A model generated the notes under the pieces. It was given only the letters and a program-made list of their open reading frames with translations, was not told the origin of the DNA and made no database searches. DNA of 64,000 nucleotides from Anodontia alba (lineage: Eukaryota > Mollusca > Bivalvia > Lucinida > Lucinidae). Location of the stretch: positions 64,618,190 to 64,682,189 of the forward strand of contig OZ024830.1 of NCBI GenBank assembly GCA_964016985.1, read 5' to 3'. This document shows, piece after piece, positions 1-11,333 of the stretch; the first letter of the stretch is position 1, and the number at the start of each line of letters is the position of its first letter. The translations under genes and the position numbers were made by a program.

Positions 1-368
1 TTCTAGATTGTGACAACTGGAAATGAATCAGACAATACAATAGTGGAAAAATGCTGTTTATTTAATTGAAATTGTCATGTTGGCTGATAAAAACAGCTGG
101 ATTTTGGATAAATCGAAAACAATGGATGAAATACAGAATCGATACACCACTTGTGTGTAAGTATGGGCCACAAACGGTAGATCTTGTGCCGATTATGCTC
201 CTAACTTCGCCGAAATTTGGCGAAGATTGTTGATTTTGAGGTTTCTCGCTAAAATTTTGAAGAAAAAAAAAATGGTCAAAAATATTCTAGAATGTATTAA
301 CCGCACCCTTATCCCAAATTTACAGTTTTGGGGTAAAAAAGTGCGGGTTGTACTCGGCCTTATACGGT

Positions 369-803
369 ACATGTAGCAAAGTCCCTGGCTTACCTGAGTA
401 TATATCAACACATACATGTAGCAAAGTCCCTGGCTTACCTGAGTATATATCAACACATACATGTAGCAAAGTCTCTGGCTTACCTGAGTATATATCAACA
501 CATACATGTAGCAAAGTCCCTGGCTTACCTGAGTATATATCAAAACATACATGTAGCAAAGTCCCTGGCTTACCTGAGTATATATCAACACATACATGTA
601 GCAAAGTCCCTGGCTTACCTGAGTATATATCAACACATACATGTAGCAAAGTCCCTGGCTTACCTGAGTATATATCAACACACACATGTAGCAAAGTCCC
701 TGGCTTACCTGAGTATATATCAAAACACACATGTAGCAAAGTACCTGGCTTACCCGAGTATATATCAACACAAACATGTAGCAAAGTCCCTGGCTTACCC
801 AAG
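369..803. repeat. 45-bp minisatellite, about 9.7 units
   Basis: Units start at 369, 414, 459 and so on to 774, each beginning acatgtagcaaagtccctgg and ending with tatatatcaacac-like sequence. Units differ by one or two substitutions. As 45 is a multiple of three, several frames stay open and give spurious 15-residue-repeat reading frames on both strands. It lies in the intron after coding exon 7. Confidence 0.95.
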
Positions 804-950
804 TAATCTGAATCTTTACTGTCTGCGTATGACACAAAGACCTTCTACATGATGCAGCTGAAGGTCACTGACTGGTAGGGGTGGGGTTGGGCTTATACTT
901 GATACACCCCAGTATGCAGGAGATGCAGCTTTCAAGGCAACTTTTCTTTC

Positions 951-1470
951 TATTTTTTTTTTTTTTTCAGAGTTTGCCTGTCATTACTGACAATGCGTGA
1001 ATTGTTATTGCTTATGTGTTCAAAGATGGCTGATGAGACCAGTCTGAGCTCTAAATTGCCTGTTCCAGATAGAACAAGAGAGGTCTGAAGAAGAAAGCTC
1101 TGTTGGTGATGCCTCAGCTCTGACTTTCCACTGCGCACGTTTCTGCTTGGCTTCGCTGATTCTTTTTGCTTCGTATTCACCAGCACCCCTTCTTATGAGG
1201 TCTCGCCACTTTGCTCGATCCTGTGCAATCTGTTCCCACGACTCTGTTGGTATGCTGAAGTCTTTAAGAGAGGCTTTGAGGGTGTCCTTGTATTGCTTCT
1301 TCTGACCACCATGGGAGTGTTTTCTGACCTGCAGTTTTCTTTGGCAAACATTCATCAGGCATTCTGGTAACGTGGCCTGTCCATCTTAACTGTGCCAATA
1401 TGTACACTGCATTCCTGCCCTTTTCAGGACTTCTGTGTCTAAAATCCTGTCTTACCACTTGATCTTTAGA
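951..1470 (-). mobile_element. LINE 3' end, frameshifted remnant with poly(A)
   Basis: Minus-strand pieces match the C-terminal end of an invertebrate non-LTR reverse transcriptase: AQLRWTGHVTRMPDECLPKK, then in another frame SHGGQKKQYKDTLKASLKDF and an IAQDRAKWRDLIRRGAGEYE segment. It ends in a zinc-finger-like LSCSIWNRQFRAQTGLISH where the usual first Cys pair is incomplete. At least two frame changes make it a pseudogene. The T run at 953-967 is its poly(A) tail on the minus strand. It is 5'-truncated, as is usual for LINEs. Confidence 0.8.
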
Positions 1471-1802
1471 AGTTTTCTAAGGCAGCAAGGTTACTTAATC
1501 CATAATTTTTAACACTCAATTTCAATTTCCTTTATTAGTGGCCCCAAGTGAGAAGGTTAGGACTGTGGGGGAAGAGGGGTAAATATTTTCATGTATGAGT
1601 CATTTCCCTTGAAGATTTATCCATTCCCAATAAAAATGTATGCAGAGGCTGATCTGGATCTTCATTTTATTGCATATTAGTAAAACTGTTGATTCTTCCA
1701 GTCTGTCTTACCCACTTTGTAAATACCATAATTCCAGATTCCAGGGGTACAGGGGAAATAACATGCCGTTTTTAGTGCACAAATATTAATACCACACTTA
1801 CC

Positions 1803-2032
1803 TTAACCCATATAAGCCTAGCATCCCACAAAAGGGACATTGGCAAACAGTGTAGATGCAGATCAGATGCCGCAGAACGCAGCATCTGATCAGGGTCTAC
1901 ACTGTTTGCATTAAGTTCAGAAACTCCTACAAAACATGGTAATAATAAAAACTAACCAGACACTCCCTATACAGGAAATAAACCTGTCTAAAGAGTTGAG
2001 GTAGAAGAGTCCACACGGTATAAATGGGTTAA
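1803..2032. mobile_element. TTAA-flanked MITE with internal palindrome (copy 1)
   Basis: Bounded by TTAACCCATA and its inverted counterpart TATAAATGGGTTAA. The centre is a near-palindrome around gatcagatgccgcagaacgc (about 1841-1910). TTAA target sites with CCC-starting termini are the hallmark of piggyBac-type elements. Related copies are at 12228, 19317, 33027 and 33392. Confidence 0.75.
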
Positions 2033-2270
2033 TTAAATATTCAGACAAGCCTGAGTATTCACTGCACATCCAGACCAGATGCCACAGAATGTGGCATTTC
2101 ATCAGGATCTTTGGTACAAATCATCAGATAGCCAAACAAACTTCCTTTTAGAAAATATTGTTCAATGTTTTTGGACAAGTATAGTGAGGAGTTAAACTGT
2201 GAATGTTTAAGGTAAGTATGGTACTTCTTGTAGATAAAAGGTATCTGATCTGATGTATACAATAACCTAC

Positions 2271-2390
2271 CTTTCCCCATCTGTTTTAGTTGCCGCCGTA
2301 ACTCTGCATCATCTTTCTCTTTCCCGATGGGCTGACTGAATGGAAATGGTTCCAAAGTCTTCTGATTGTCTTCGCCATATCCCTCATTAA
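2271..2390 (-). CDS. CUEDC1: CUEDC1-like coding exon 7 (start of the C-terminal module; last exon in the window)
   Basis: A 120-bp exon with acceptor tatttacag/TT and donor G/gtaggt, phase 1 at both ends. It encodes residues 471-510, ending KEKDDAELRRQLKQMGK plus the first base of a Gly codon. Human CUEDC1 has LFRDKLKHMGKSTRRKLFELARAF here, so the exon ends just after the conserved MGK. The remaining basic C-terminus (about 50-60 residues by comparison) was not found between 1 and 2270 and should lie beyond the left edge, so the gene is partial in this window. Confidence 0.93.
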
Positions 2391-2728
2391 CTGTAAATAA
2401 CAGGAAACTTTCTCAGCTTTGTTCTCCCTTCACTCTCAAAACACTTAATACATACTGTTTATTTCTTAACCCTTATCCTGCTACAAAAGTTTCTGATATG
2501 GACATTTGGAAGATTAACTCAGCATGTTATTTCCCTCATATTTCATTGATTTACTTCTTACTTGCACATGTGATATATCAATGGACTGGCTAACTATTAG
2601 TATTATAGTCATGCTCACGTGACTATAATATTACAGCCAGTAATTTCAATGAGTATCCTAAATATCTATTTGGATGCAAAATTAACAAAAACAAATGATC
2701 CATAATTAAAATCTTAACTGGATCTATT

Positions 2729-2800
2729 GTGTGTTTATTTGTGTGTGTGTGTGTGTGTGTGTGTGTTTGTGCATGCATGTGTGTATGTGTGTGTGTGTAC
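2729..2800. repeat. (GT)n microsatellite, interrupted
   Basis: A pure GT run at about 2741-2765 is flanked by imperfect GT and gcatgcatgt sequence. It lies in the intron between coding exons 6 and 7. Confidence 0.95.
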
Positions 2801-3033
2801 ACCTTTAACACTAGCGTAGCTAGATCTGAGCATTGACCATTTCTACACATGAGTATGTTTTGTTCTCATTAAGTCAAGCACCTAAGGATGAGGCTGTGAA
2901 TGCAAAAGCACAACAGGTGTCAAGATTCATAAGGTCAGTTAAACTTCACTATTTAATCTATCATTCAAGACTATAGGCATTTTGTTAAAATCTATTTTTG
3001 TCTGAAATAGTCGACAAGGAGAATAAAAGCACC

Positions 3034-3503
3034 ACAAGCATAATACCCCGCCAGTTTGGTGAAAATCCATCAACATTTACTCAAGTTATTGTCCCGGAAC
3101 GAAAATGCGGGCATGTCTTGGGCAGATAACTCTGTCAAAAACTCATGATATTTGTCCATTAGCAATCCCAAACTAGATTTTCAGAATATCAATGCACATA
3201 CCAAGTTTGGCGAAATTCCACTGATATTTACTTGTTATCGTTCGGAAACGAAAATACGGGCATGTCTCAGGCAGATAACTCCCATCAAAAAATGACGAAA
3301 TTTACCCATTAGCAATCCCAAACCTGATCTCTACAATATCAATGCACAAACCAAGTTTGGCGAAAATCCATTGATGTTTTCTCAAGTTATAGTCGGGAAA
3401 CGAAAATACGGATGGACATATGACAGACGGACGCACAGACTGACACACGGACCACCAACATGAAACCATAATACCCCGTAATTATTGTGCGGAGGGGTAT
3501 AAA
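3034..3503 (+). mobile_element. Pearl/Helentron-like element, ATACCCC family
   Basis: Starts ACAAGCATAATACCCCGCC and ends CGGAGGGGTATAAAG, so the 5' block ATACCCC is reverse-complementary to the 3' GGGGTAT. The body is about three degenerate units of roughly 155 bp (caagtttggcgaaa..., cgggcatgtctcaggcagat) followed by a gacagacggacgcacagac tract. This order of core repeats, GACN-type microsatellite and 3' hairpin is that of bivalve pearl elements. Confidence 0.7.
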
Positions 3504-3778
3504 GACAGATATAAATTAATGTTAAAATAATCAATTCTACAATCAGCAACATAGTCCAGAAAAGTAGTTTTTGGAAAAAATGATCACCCTGTTTATAACA
3601 TTAATATTTTTCCTTGAAAGATTGAGAGCAGCTTTGCACAGCAGAAGATAATGTACTTATTTTTTTATTTTTGTTGTTTCTACCTGTCAAAACATTTTGC
3701 TCTCATAAAATTAAGTAGATTTTCTGCCATTTCTAACAAATTTGTGGCTTCCTGTTTGCTTTCCAGCACACCAAATAC

Positions 3779-3910
3779 CTTCTGAAAGGGGGTCTACTCT
3801 TAAAGGAAAGAACATGCTCCCAAGTGGAGCGAGGTCTACTATAAAAAGGAAGAATTTGCTCCAAAGTAGAGCAAATTCTTTCCTTTTAGAGTAGAACCTT
3901 TCAGAAGGGA
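3779..3910. repeat. Foldback repeat (ggtctac/gtagacc type)
   Basis: Arms tctgaaagggggtctactct and agtagaacctttcagaagg flank a centre holding gctccaaagtagagcaaatt. Related foldbacks are at 6124-6206 and, decayed, at about 34360-34450; each is accompanied by cctgcacaccaaa-like flanks. Confidence 0.75.
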
Positions 3911-4063
3911 GACAAACAAGTTTGACACTGTAGCCTACCCTGAATATGAGCCCACTGACCTTTAATACTGGACATCCAGTTACCATGGTTGAGCTCAATT
4001 GGCTCAATCACATGCTTTGAATCAAACAACAAATTTTTAGATAATGGTTAAAAAATACAGTAT

Positions 4064-4094
<31 letters not shown>

Positions 4095-4214
4095 AAATAC
4101 AGGAAAACAGGAAAAATATAGGAATTCCTCACAGGAATTCATAAGGAATTCATAAGAACTCGATACCGTGCAGTGGCTACTTAAAATTGATTTATAATGT
4201 CTCACAAAACTTAC

Positions 4215-4292
4215 TGTTTTCTTCAGGTCTCCTAGGAAGTGGCTCAGGGCTTGGCACCACAGCTGGCTCAAAGTGTGAGGCATTTATGCGGT
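4215..4292 (-). CDS. CUEDC1: CUEDC1-like coding exon 6 (short, Pro-rich)
   Basis: A 78-bp exon with acceptor ttttacag/AC and a consensus donor A/gtaagt, entering and leaving in phase 1. It encodes DRINASHFEPAVVPSPEPLP and then RRPEEN. Only this frame is open and only it completes the LERDR motif from exon 5. The Pro-rich sequence is poorly conserved and probably a linker. It is too short to be found by open-reading-frame search alone, and was located through its splice sites and phase. Confidence 0.85.
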
Positions 4293-4429
4293 CTGTAAAA
4301 TTACAATGAGACATCTAGGGCTAAAAGCAAGTTTAACGTATGAGCCATGCAGGTCCAGATTATCCTGTGCATGTATACAGTCTGTTAATCTACAGAAACA
4401 CTGGGTAATACAGCTCTCGATAAAGCCTT

Positions 4430-4940
4430 TTTTCAACTGAAGAATACTGATATTTTTCTTATTTCTCCACAAAAACTTATACTGTGGGTACTCATTAGAT
4501 GTGCCTCAATGACCTTAAATTCTTGACATCCAGTTACAATTGTTGAGCTCAATCACATGCTTCAAATCAAAAATGTTTTTACCCTGAGGCACTTCTAATG
4601 AGTACCCACAACATATGTTTTAATGGAGAAATAAGAAAATATTCTTTGGATACCCATCCCTACACCCCCTCTTTCCTGGAGTTATGTAGAATGAATTTTG
4701 GAAAAAGCAAAAGGCTCCATAGCTCTAGATATGGTATAACTTCCAACAAGAAAGTACTCAAATAACTCCAGATAAAAGATGGGTATCAGGTTTATATTCT
4801 TATTTCTGCACGAAAACATGTTGTTGGTACTCATTAGAAGTGCATTATCAAGCACATTTAATCAGTGGGTACTCATTAGAAGTCCCTCAGTGAGGCACTT
4901 CTAATGAGTATCCACAACATAGGTTTTCAGAGAAATAAGA
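4430..4940. repeat. Two foldback MITE copies (GTACTCATTAGAAGTGCCTCA family)
   Basis: Inverted arms carrying gtgggtactcattagatgtg / cttctaatgagtacccaca occur at about 4440-4636 and 4795-4940, flanked by cttatttctcc / ggagaaataag. The same family recurs at about 7430-7510, 7978-8155, 9110-9310, 10150-10280, 12415-12736, 15940-16090, 16430-16580, 18650-18790, 18912-19100, 22330-22425, 26050-26200 and 32950-33330. This makes it the commonest repeat in the gene's introns. Confidence 0.85.
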
Positions 4941-5044
4941 AAAGGATCAATATCTTTCTGTCACAAAAGGGCCTTATCTGGAGCTATGATGTATTTCTTA
5001 CATTTCCATGAAACACCTATTGTACACTTGGCAAGGGACTTCTA

Positions 5045-5500
5045 ATGTCATCATCATCATCATCATCATCAACAGATTTTTTATTAACATGCAGGTACAG
5101 GGGCAACATCCACATCAGTGGGCCCCCTTCCAGGTAGCTAGCTTGCTGCACCTATGGCAGATCTCACACCAGATCTCCAGGTATGTCTATCATGAGGGTC
5201 GATAGCCGAGAGCTTCCATTCTTTGCAATCCTTATCTGTCAGCTGCTTCCATGTCATCTTTGGCCTCCCAGGCCCATGCTTTCCATCAACCTGTAGGTCA
5301 AAGGCTGTCTTGACTGCACCATTTGAGCGTTCCACATCCATACCAGCAGAGCTTTCTCTCCTTCAGAATGAGGTCCAGATTCTCAATGCCAAGCCTTGAA
5401 GTAGCTCAATGGATCTGGTGGTGACAATTTCTTGCAGCTTGACATTGCAGATCCATTTGATCATTGCCCTGTCATTTCGCTGCAGACGTTGGAGGTTTAA
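5045..5500 (-). mobile_element. LINE 3' end with (GAT)n tail, frameshifted remnant
   Basis: On the minus strand, VERSNGAVKTAFDLQVDGK, GPGRPKMTWKQLTDKDCKEW and KLSAIDPHDRHTWRSGVRSA form the C-terminus of a well-known invertebrate non-LTR reverse transcriptase. Upstream, LQRNDRAMIKW is still readable, but a stop and frame change separate it from the rest. The (ATC)n run at 5049-5070 is a (GAT)n tail on the minus strand, a microsatellite-type LINE end. Confidence 0.85.
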
Positions 5501-6123
5501 TGAGTACCAACAACATATAATTTCATAGAGAAACATATTTATTTGGCTATCTCTGTAGAGTTTTGAAATTCCTGATCAGACTGCACAATTGCAGGCTGAT
5601 CTGGGTATTCGCTGTTCATATAAACATGATGTTTCTGATCAGATTTAATAAGATTTGCCTGAATTGCCCTTTGCCGCTAAAAACTTTAACTAAACATTTT
5701 AACAATTTTTTTCAAGGTCCAAGATCCTGACCTCAAGGTCACGCATGTGGGTTGGTATGATACAGCATCGAACTTAAGACTAGTATCTAACATCAGGGCA
5801 GGTAATGGACTTCCATCCAGAGGTTCAGGAGATATAGCCTTTTAACAAAATCTTTCACCAACCCGACGCTGGTGACTGCTATCGCTCTACCTGTACTTTC
5901 GCACAGGCAAGCAAAACACAAGTCATAAAAATAATGAGCACACAATGAAGTTTTGAGATTATTCTTTTTTTTTAGCAAATGCACATGTATTTTCTGACAA
6001 TAAGTCCCTGTTACTGACACATCTTAAGCTGAATGGATACACCTGGTAGGTTTTCTGCCTTTCTTGACAGGGGAGGAAACTTTTGTAACTTCTTATATGC
6101 TTTCCTGCACACCAAACACCTTT

Positions 6124-6206
6124 AGAAAAGGGGTCTACACTACAAGGAAAGAATTTGCTCCCAAGGGAAGCAAATTCTTTCCTTTTAGTGTAGACCCCTT
6201 CTCAGA
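6124..6206. repeat. Foldback repeat, 83 bp
   Basis: A near-perfect inverted repeat: agaaaaggggtctacactac at the left and its counterpart tagtgtagaccccttct at the right, meeting around cccaaggga. Same family as 3779-3910. Confidence 0.85.
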
Positions 6207-6346
6207 TGGAAGCAAAAATAATTTTGGTAGAGTTGTCTTCACTGGAAGTGCATCCATTTCCCCTTAATGTGAGATAGTGTTGAACCTGTCTTGAAGATGT
6301 ATCTATAGATAAGCTTCCAGATAACAGAAATATCCAGATAATTATT

Positions 6347-7258
6347 TTTATCACATGGCCGTCACGTTATTCAGTGAAATAACCCATGTCATAAAAATCA
6401 TATAACCACACGTGTTATAACACCTGCAAGGCTTCCCATTGGTTAGCCTAATTACCCTAATTAATATTCGTATTACACCGCTTATTGCTAGCAACCAAGA
6501 TGGTGTCTGCGTTCGCCGATACAATCTTTACTTTTGAAACAGATCCTACCTTCAGTTTTGTGATGATTTTGAGATGAACGATAAATGTCAGACCGATGGA
6601 GGGAGAAGACACAAAACAATCACAATGTGAATAACACGACTACCAGAAATATTCATGGTGGTAAAAATTCGATGTTTTCCCGCAACATATTTGGAGGCAC
6701 TCGAGATCTCACCATCGATATCGTCAAACCGTCAATGAAAAAAAAAATCACCTCCTCCAAAAAACATTGGAGGATGACTTGACTCAGATAGTCAATAAAT
6801 GTGTCAAATTAAAATCCAAACTACAGTTAAATGTTTTATAGTTTTGAAATCTGTCGTTTACTTGAGTGTGTCAACCACGGCATAAAACTATATTGATCAA
6901 GGTCAATGACCTTTAAATACGATAGCTGACTGTGGGGGATTTCCCTTCTCATTCTCAGTGACGTATTGACTCGCTGAATGACGTTGTTCAAAGGAATATT
7001 TAGTTTTGAATTGATTTATTTAAATGAAATATTTATTAGCTCAAATAAAAAATCATCATTAATTCCTTCAGTTTAACGAAGTAACAAATGGCATATTTAT
7101 CTTGTTTCTAGTTATTTTCGGTACTTATGCGAACTATTTTTGTTGCGTAGTACTATTGAATTCTTGGTAGTGAGTTGTTCCGCTTAGCTATGGAAAGCCG
7201 TTATCTTTAAAAACATTTTTTTGTGCATTTTTTGTCATCGGAAGGGCCATGTGATAAA
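6347..7258. mobile_element. Non-autonomous DNA element with TTTATCACATGGCC termini
   Basis: Terminal inverted repeats of 14 bp, TTTATCACATGGCC (6347-6360) and GGCCATGTGATAAA (7245-7258), bound 0.9 kb. The inside holds a short open frame (6585-6782) with no recognisable transposase motif. Target-site duplication is not clear. Superfamily unknown. Confidence 0.6.
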
Positions 7259-7261
7259 CAG

Positions 7262-7410
7262 AATCTTACATTCGTGGTCATTTAATATGAAATTTATGAA
7301 ACTCGTTGGGTAATTTCGGTATTTTGCTCGCTAAAGCTCGCAAAATACAGAAATTACCCAAACTCGTTTCATAAATTTCATATTAAATGACCACTCATGT
7401 AAGATCCTCT
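7262..7410. repeat. Long palindrome, about 150 bp
   Basis: The left arm agaatcttacattcgtggtc...gtattttgctcg pairs with gctcgcaaaatac...ctcatgtaagat around a CTAAA centre. Arms are about 70 bp with few mismatches. It directly follows the TTTATCACATGGCC element. Confidence 0.85.
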
Positions 7411-8241
7411 ATTTCTTATTTATCCATATGATGCTGGTACTCATTAGAAGTGCCTCAGCTAGGCACTTTGAATGAGTACCCACAACACTGTTTTCATGGA
7501 TAAACAAAAAGCCCCCCAAATCCCACCCCACCCCGTAAGGACCAAACATAACGGATGGACAGACAAAGTAAAAACAGTATATATCCCACACAAAAACAGT
7601 TTGCGGGGATATAATAAGGAAAATACTCGATCACGCTGTTGATGGCAATCCATCGTAAAATCTCCAAGCTAATGCTGCTATTGCACACCCCTACCATGTG
7701 GGGAAGTTATGTTGCAAGTTTGGTTATATTCTGCCCAGTGGTTTAGGAGGAGATAGCATGGACAGACGGATGGATGGAGACGTTCACAATATCCCCATTG
7801 CTAAATTAATATTTTTTTGGCTGAAAAAAGCACCTCATCTGGAGCTATGCTAGACAGATGATAAAATGCATTCATTCTGTACTTAGAGACCACCTGTCAA
7901 CAGTGGCCACTGGCCATATCCGTGGACTCCCTTATGTGGTATTATCAAAGGTTTGACTCTTTAATAAGCTGACTCCTAGCTCCAGATGAGACATTTTTCT
8001 TTACAACCAAAATGTATTGATAGTTTCCTTATTTCTCATTGATAACATTGATAACATTATGCTGCAGGTACCCATAAAAAAGGCCTCACTGAGCAGCTTT
8101 TAATGGGCACCCAAAACATACGTTTTTGTGAAATAAGGAAAATATTTTTTATTTTTAATCAATCTCAAACACACAAACATTAGTCAATGCATATGCACAC
8201 TCTTGAAAGCTGTGCAATAGTTATCATATTGTTCTGTTTAC

Positions 8242-8446
8242 CTCTTTCTAAAGTTTGCATGAAATCTTCATTGCCTCGGAGCTCTTGTAGAAACTCGCTG
8301 TTTTGTAACATTATAGCTAACCTCTCATCTTCTAGATATTGTGACAACTCTGGGTCCATGTCGACAGATGTTCTCTTTCTTCTTCTCTCATTCTCCTTCA
8401 TCTTTTCTTGTAACATACCCGTGCTGAAGTCGTGAGTTTCTAACAC
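8242..8446 (-). CDS. CUEDC1: CUEDC1-like coding exon 5 (QYLEDER block)
   Basis: A 205-bp exon with acceptor tttacag/GTG and donor GAG/gtaaac, encoding residues 377-444 plus one base. It starts with a charged segment (MLQEKMKENERRRKR, probably helical), then MDPELSQYLEDERLAIMLQN and SEFLQELRGNEDFMQTLER. Human CUEDC1 has the matching QYLEDERIALFLQNEEFMKEL...LALERDR. The split codon at the exon end (G/AC) gives Asp445, restoring the conserved LERDR across the intron. That independently supports the exon 5-6 join. The block looks like an amphipathic helix pair and is a second conserved module after the CUE domain. Confidence 0.96.
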
Positions 8447-9867
8447 CTGTAAATGATTTTTAATGTTTAAAATGCCATAGTTACCCTTAAGTTTGGGACA
8501 CCTTATCACACCTGCCCTAAATGTTCACTTTTCTACCTGTTGATACGTCTGAACAATAGCTGGACGAGTGGCAAACAGTGTAGAACCAGATCAGATGCCA
8601 CATTCTGCAGCATCTGATCTAGGTCTACAGTTTGCTCAGGCATGTCTGTCCCAATACTTAGGGTTATTACTGTAAAGTCACCCACAGACTGCAAATCCAT
8701 AAAGTCACATGAGCCTTTCATCAATGTTTTACACTCTCTGGGGAAAAAGTATTCTGATTTCCCTGTGGAAAACAGGGCTTGACAGTTCATTCAAACCATT
8801 CATTACATTAACCTGAGGAGACCTTTGCATAAAATTCCAAAGCCTATTTGCTGGGAAAAATAAGAAAAAAAAATATCATCTACTGAAATTTTTACCCAGC
8901 ATGCTAAGTGTTAATGTAGGTCACAATGACATGGTACATGTATGTGAACTCATTAGATGTACTCACAATCTAAATTTTGATCAGCCAAGGTCATACAGTA
9001 CAGGAGATAAAATGATGAGAAAACTTTATGGTCCCCTAATTCACAAAACAAGTCACACAAAATCTGCATAATGTAACATCATAGTTTCAGATAAGAGGGG
9101 GTATCCACAAAATGGTTTTCTTATTTCTCCATGAAAACATATGTTAAGGATATTCATCAGAAGCACCTGGGTGAGGCGCTTCTAATGCGTACCCACAACA
9201 TGTTTTCCTGGAAACCAATGTATTTTGTGGGTACTCATTAGAATTGCCTTATATAAATAAGAAAAATATCAATACTTTTTAGCTGAAAAAAGTTCCTTAT
9301 CTGGAGCTCTGAACATAATGTATCATTTGTGTGGACAGACAAACAGACAGACAGATGTCAGACCCTAATAATAACCTTGTATTTTTCTATGCTTGTCTCA
9401 GGTTTAATGTCGCTTTCAACAATCTTTCAGTCACACATGTTAGGGTGTCTGAATGTGGTAGAATGTGGTGGGAATCAATTTTAGGGTCTGCTTCACTGAA
9501 ATATTACATCCCAGACACATGTCAGGATATATAACTCAAATCACACTATAATGACACCAAGCCAACCAGACTTGATTACTAGCTCTACTTTCTTAAATCT
9601 GAGTACCAAGTGAAGGAACAGCTGTTTCCATTTTTAAAGACTCTGGTATGACTCAGCCAGGGGTCAAATCCACAATCTCTCAGACATGGAGGGGACTACC
9701 AACTGAGCTATTGCAGCTGTTTATATCACATTATTTGATTTGATCTAGTGTTGGGAATCTGCCAGAATTTTACACTCAATCATCTGTTTTGTAAAACCAA
9801 CTGATCTTTGACAAATAGTCAACTTCCAGAAAATATATTCATTCTTGATTTAGCCCTCCTCCAGGTG

Positions 9868-10106
9868 CTTTTTTTTCTTTTTTTGATTTGGGTTTTACAG
9901 CCCTTTCAAGAATATTTCATTTATAATGAGCCGATTGTTCATCAAAGGTGGGCAAAAACCGGAGAACCCGAGGAAAAAACCATCTGACCATCCGTAAGCA
10001 GAACTTGGCTTTCCCACATGTGACCCAAGCGAGGCTCGAACCACAGCGGTGAGAAACCTAATGGATTAAGAGTCAACTCTCCTATCCACTAGGCTATAGG
10101 AGCCCG
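9868..10106 (-). mobile_element. tRNA-derived SINE, Lys(CTT)-like head
   Basis: On the minus strand the head reads GGCTCCTATAGCCTAGTGGA (box A-like), has an anticodon-loop-like ACTCTTAAT and box B GTGGTTCGAGCC. The body contains tcgggttctccggtttttgc and the copy ends in an A-rich aaatcaaaaaaagaaaaaaaa tail. Not a functional tRNA gene. Confidence 0.75.
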
Positions 10107-10369
10107 CCTCCAGGTACTTATTCATAGCTCCAGAGAGATGGGATATCCACATAACATTATTTCTTATTTCTCCATAAAAACCTGTTGTGAGTACTCATTA
10201 GAAGTGCCTCAGCTTTCATGGAGAAATAAGAAAAACATCAGTATTTTTCAGCTGAAAAAAAAATGCCTTTTTTTTGGAGCTATGCTTATTTCAGGCTATT
10301 TTTATCAAGTTTCTTCACCTACATTTATCTTGATAATATCCATGGACTGATAACAATCCTAAACCAGAT

Positions 10370-11145
10370 CTTGATAATATCAATGCATATAGCAAGTTTG
10401 GTTAAAAGGCCTTGTTATTTACTCAAGTTATCATCCAGAAACAAAAATATGGGCGTGTCTCGGGCAGATAACTCCGTAAAAATTTGATGAAATTTGCCCA
10501 TTGGCAATTCCAAACCAGATCTCTTTAATGTCAATATATATAGCAAGTTTGGTTGAAATCCCTTGTTATTTACTAAAGTTATCGTCCGGAAACAAAAATA
10601 TGGATGTGTCTCAGGCAGATAACTCCTAAAAAATTTGACGAAATTTGCCCATTAGCAATCTAGAACCAGATCTCCTTAACATCAACGCATATAGCAAGTT
10701 TGGTGAAAATCAGTTATTTACTCGTTATCGTCCGGAAAAGAAAATATGGGTGTGTCTCGGGCAGTAACTCCGTAAAAATATTTTCGAAATTTGCCCATTA
10801 TCAATCCCAAACCAGATCTCCTTAATGTCAATGCATATAGCAAGTTTGGTGAAAATCCCTTGTTATTTACTCAAGTTATCATCCGGAAACGAAAATATGG
10901 GCATGTCTCGGGGAGATAACTCCGTAAAAGTTTGACGAAATTTGCCCATTAGCAATCCCAAACCAGATCTCCACAATATCCATGCACAAACCAAGTTTGG
11001 TGAAATTCCATTGTGTTTACTCAAGTTATCATCCAGAAACAAACAAAAACGAATGGACAGATGCACGGACAGACGACAGACGGACAGACACACGTACATC
11101 CAACGTGAAACCATAAAACCCTGCCACTATTATGTGGGGGTGTAC
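10370..11145 (+). repeat. Tandem array, same family as 3034-3503 (about five 155-bp units)
   Basis: Units carry agcaagtttggttgaaat, tcgtccggaaacgaaaatat and gggcatgtctcgggcagat. The array ends with gacagacgacagacggacag and a decayed aaccctgccactattatgtg hairpin. The 5' terminus was not found, so this is a 5'-truncated pearl-like element inside intron 4. Confidence 0.8.
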
Positions 11146-11333
11146 AAAATGTGAAAAAATACGTTTCTAAAACAAGAATTTTCCGATTATTTGTCTATGA
11201 AAATTTTTTCTGATCATCAGTCACAAGGCAAAAGCTACTGATGATAAATTTAAATGATCATTAAGACAACACTAGTTTAATCATAATAGAATCAGAATTA
11301 TTGATGAAGACTTCAGTTTAAGTATATACTAAC

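Noticed and set aside
369..803. CRISPR-like regular repeat spacing
   Set aside because: The units are contiguous and nearly identical with no unique spacers, and the genome is animal.
193..837. Long overlapping open frames on both strands encoding 15-residue repeats
   Set aside because: They are reading frames through the 45-bp minisatellite; a unit length divisible by three keeps several frames open. No start context, splice sites or family support.
6585..6782. 65-residue frame within the TTTATCACATGGCC element
   Set aside because: Low-complexity basic sequence; no transposase signature and too short.
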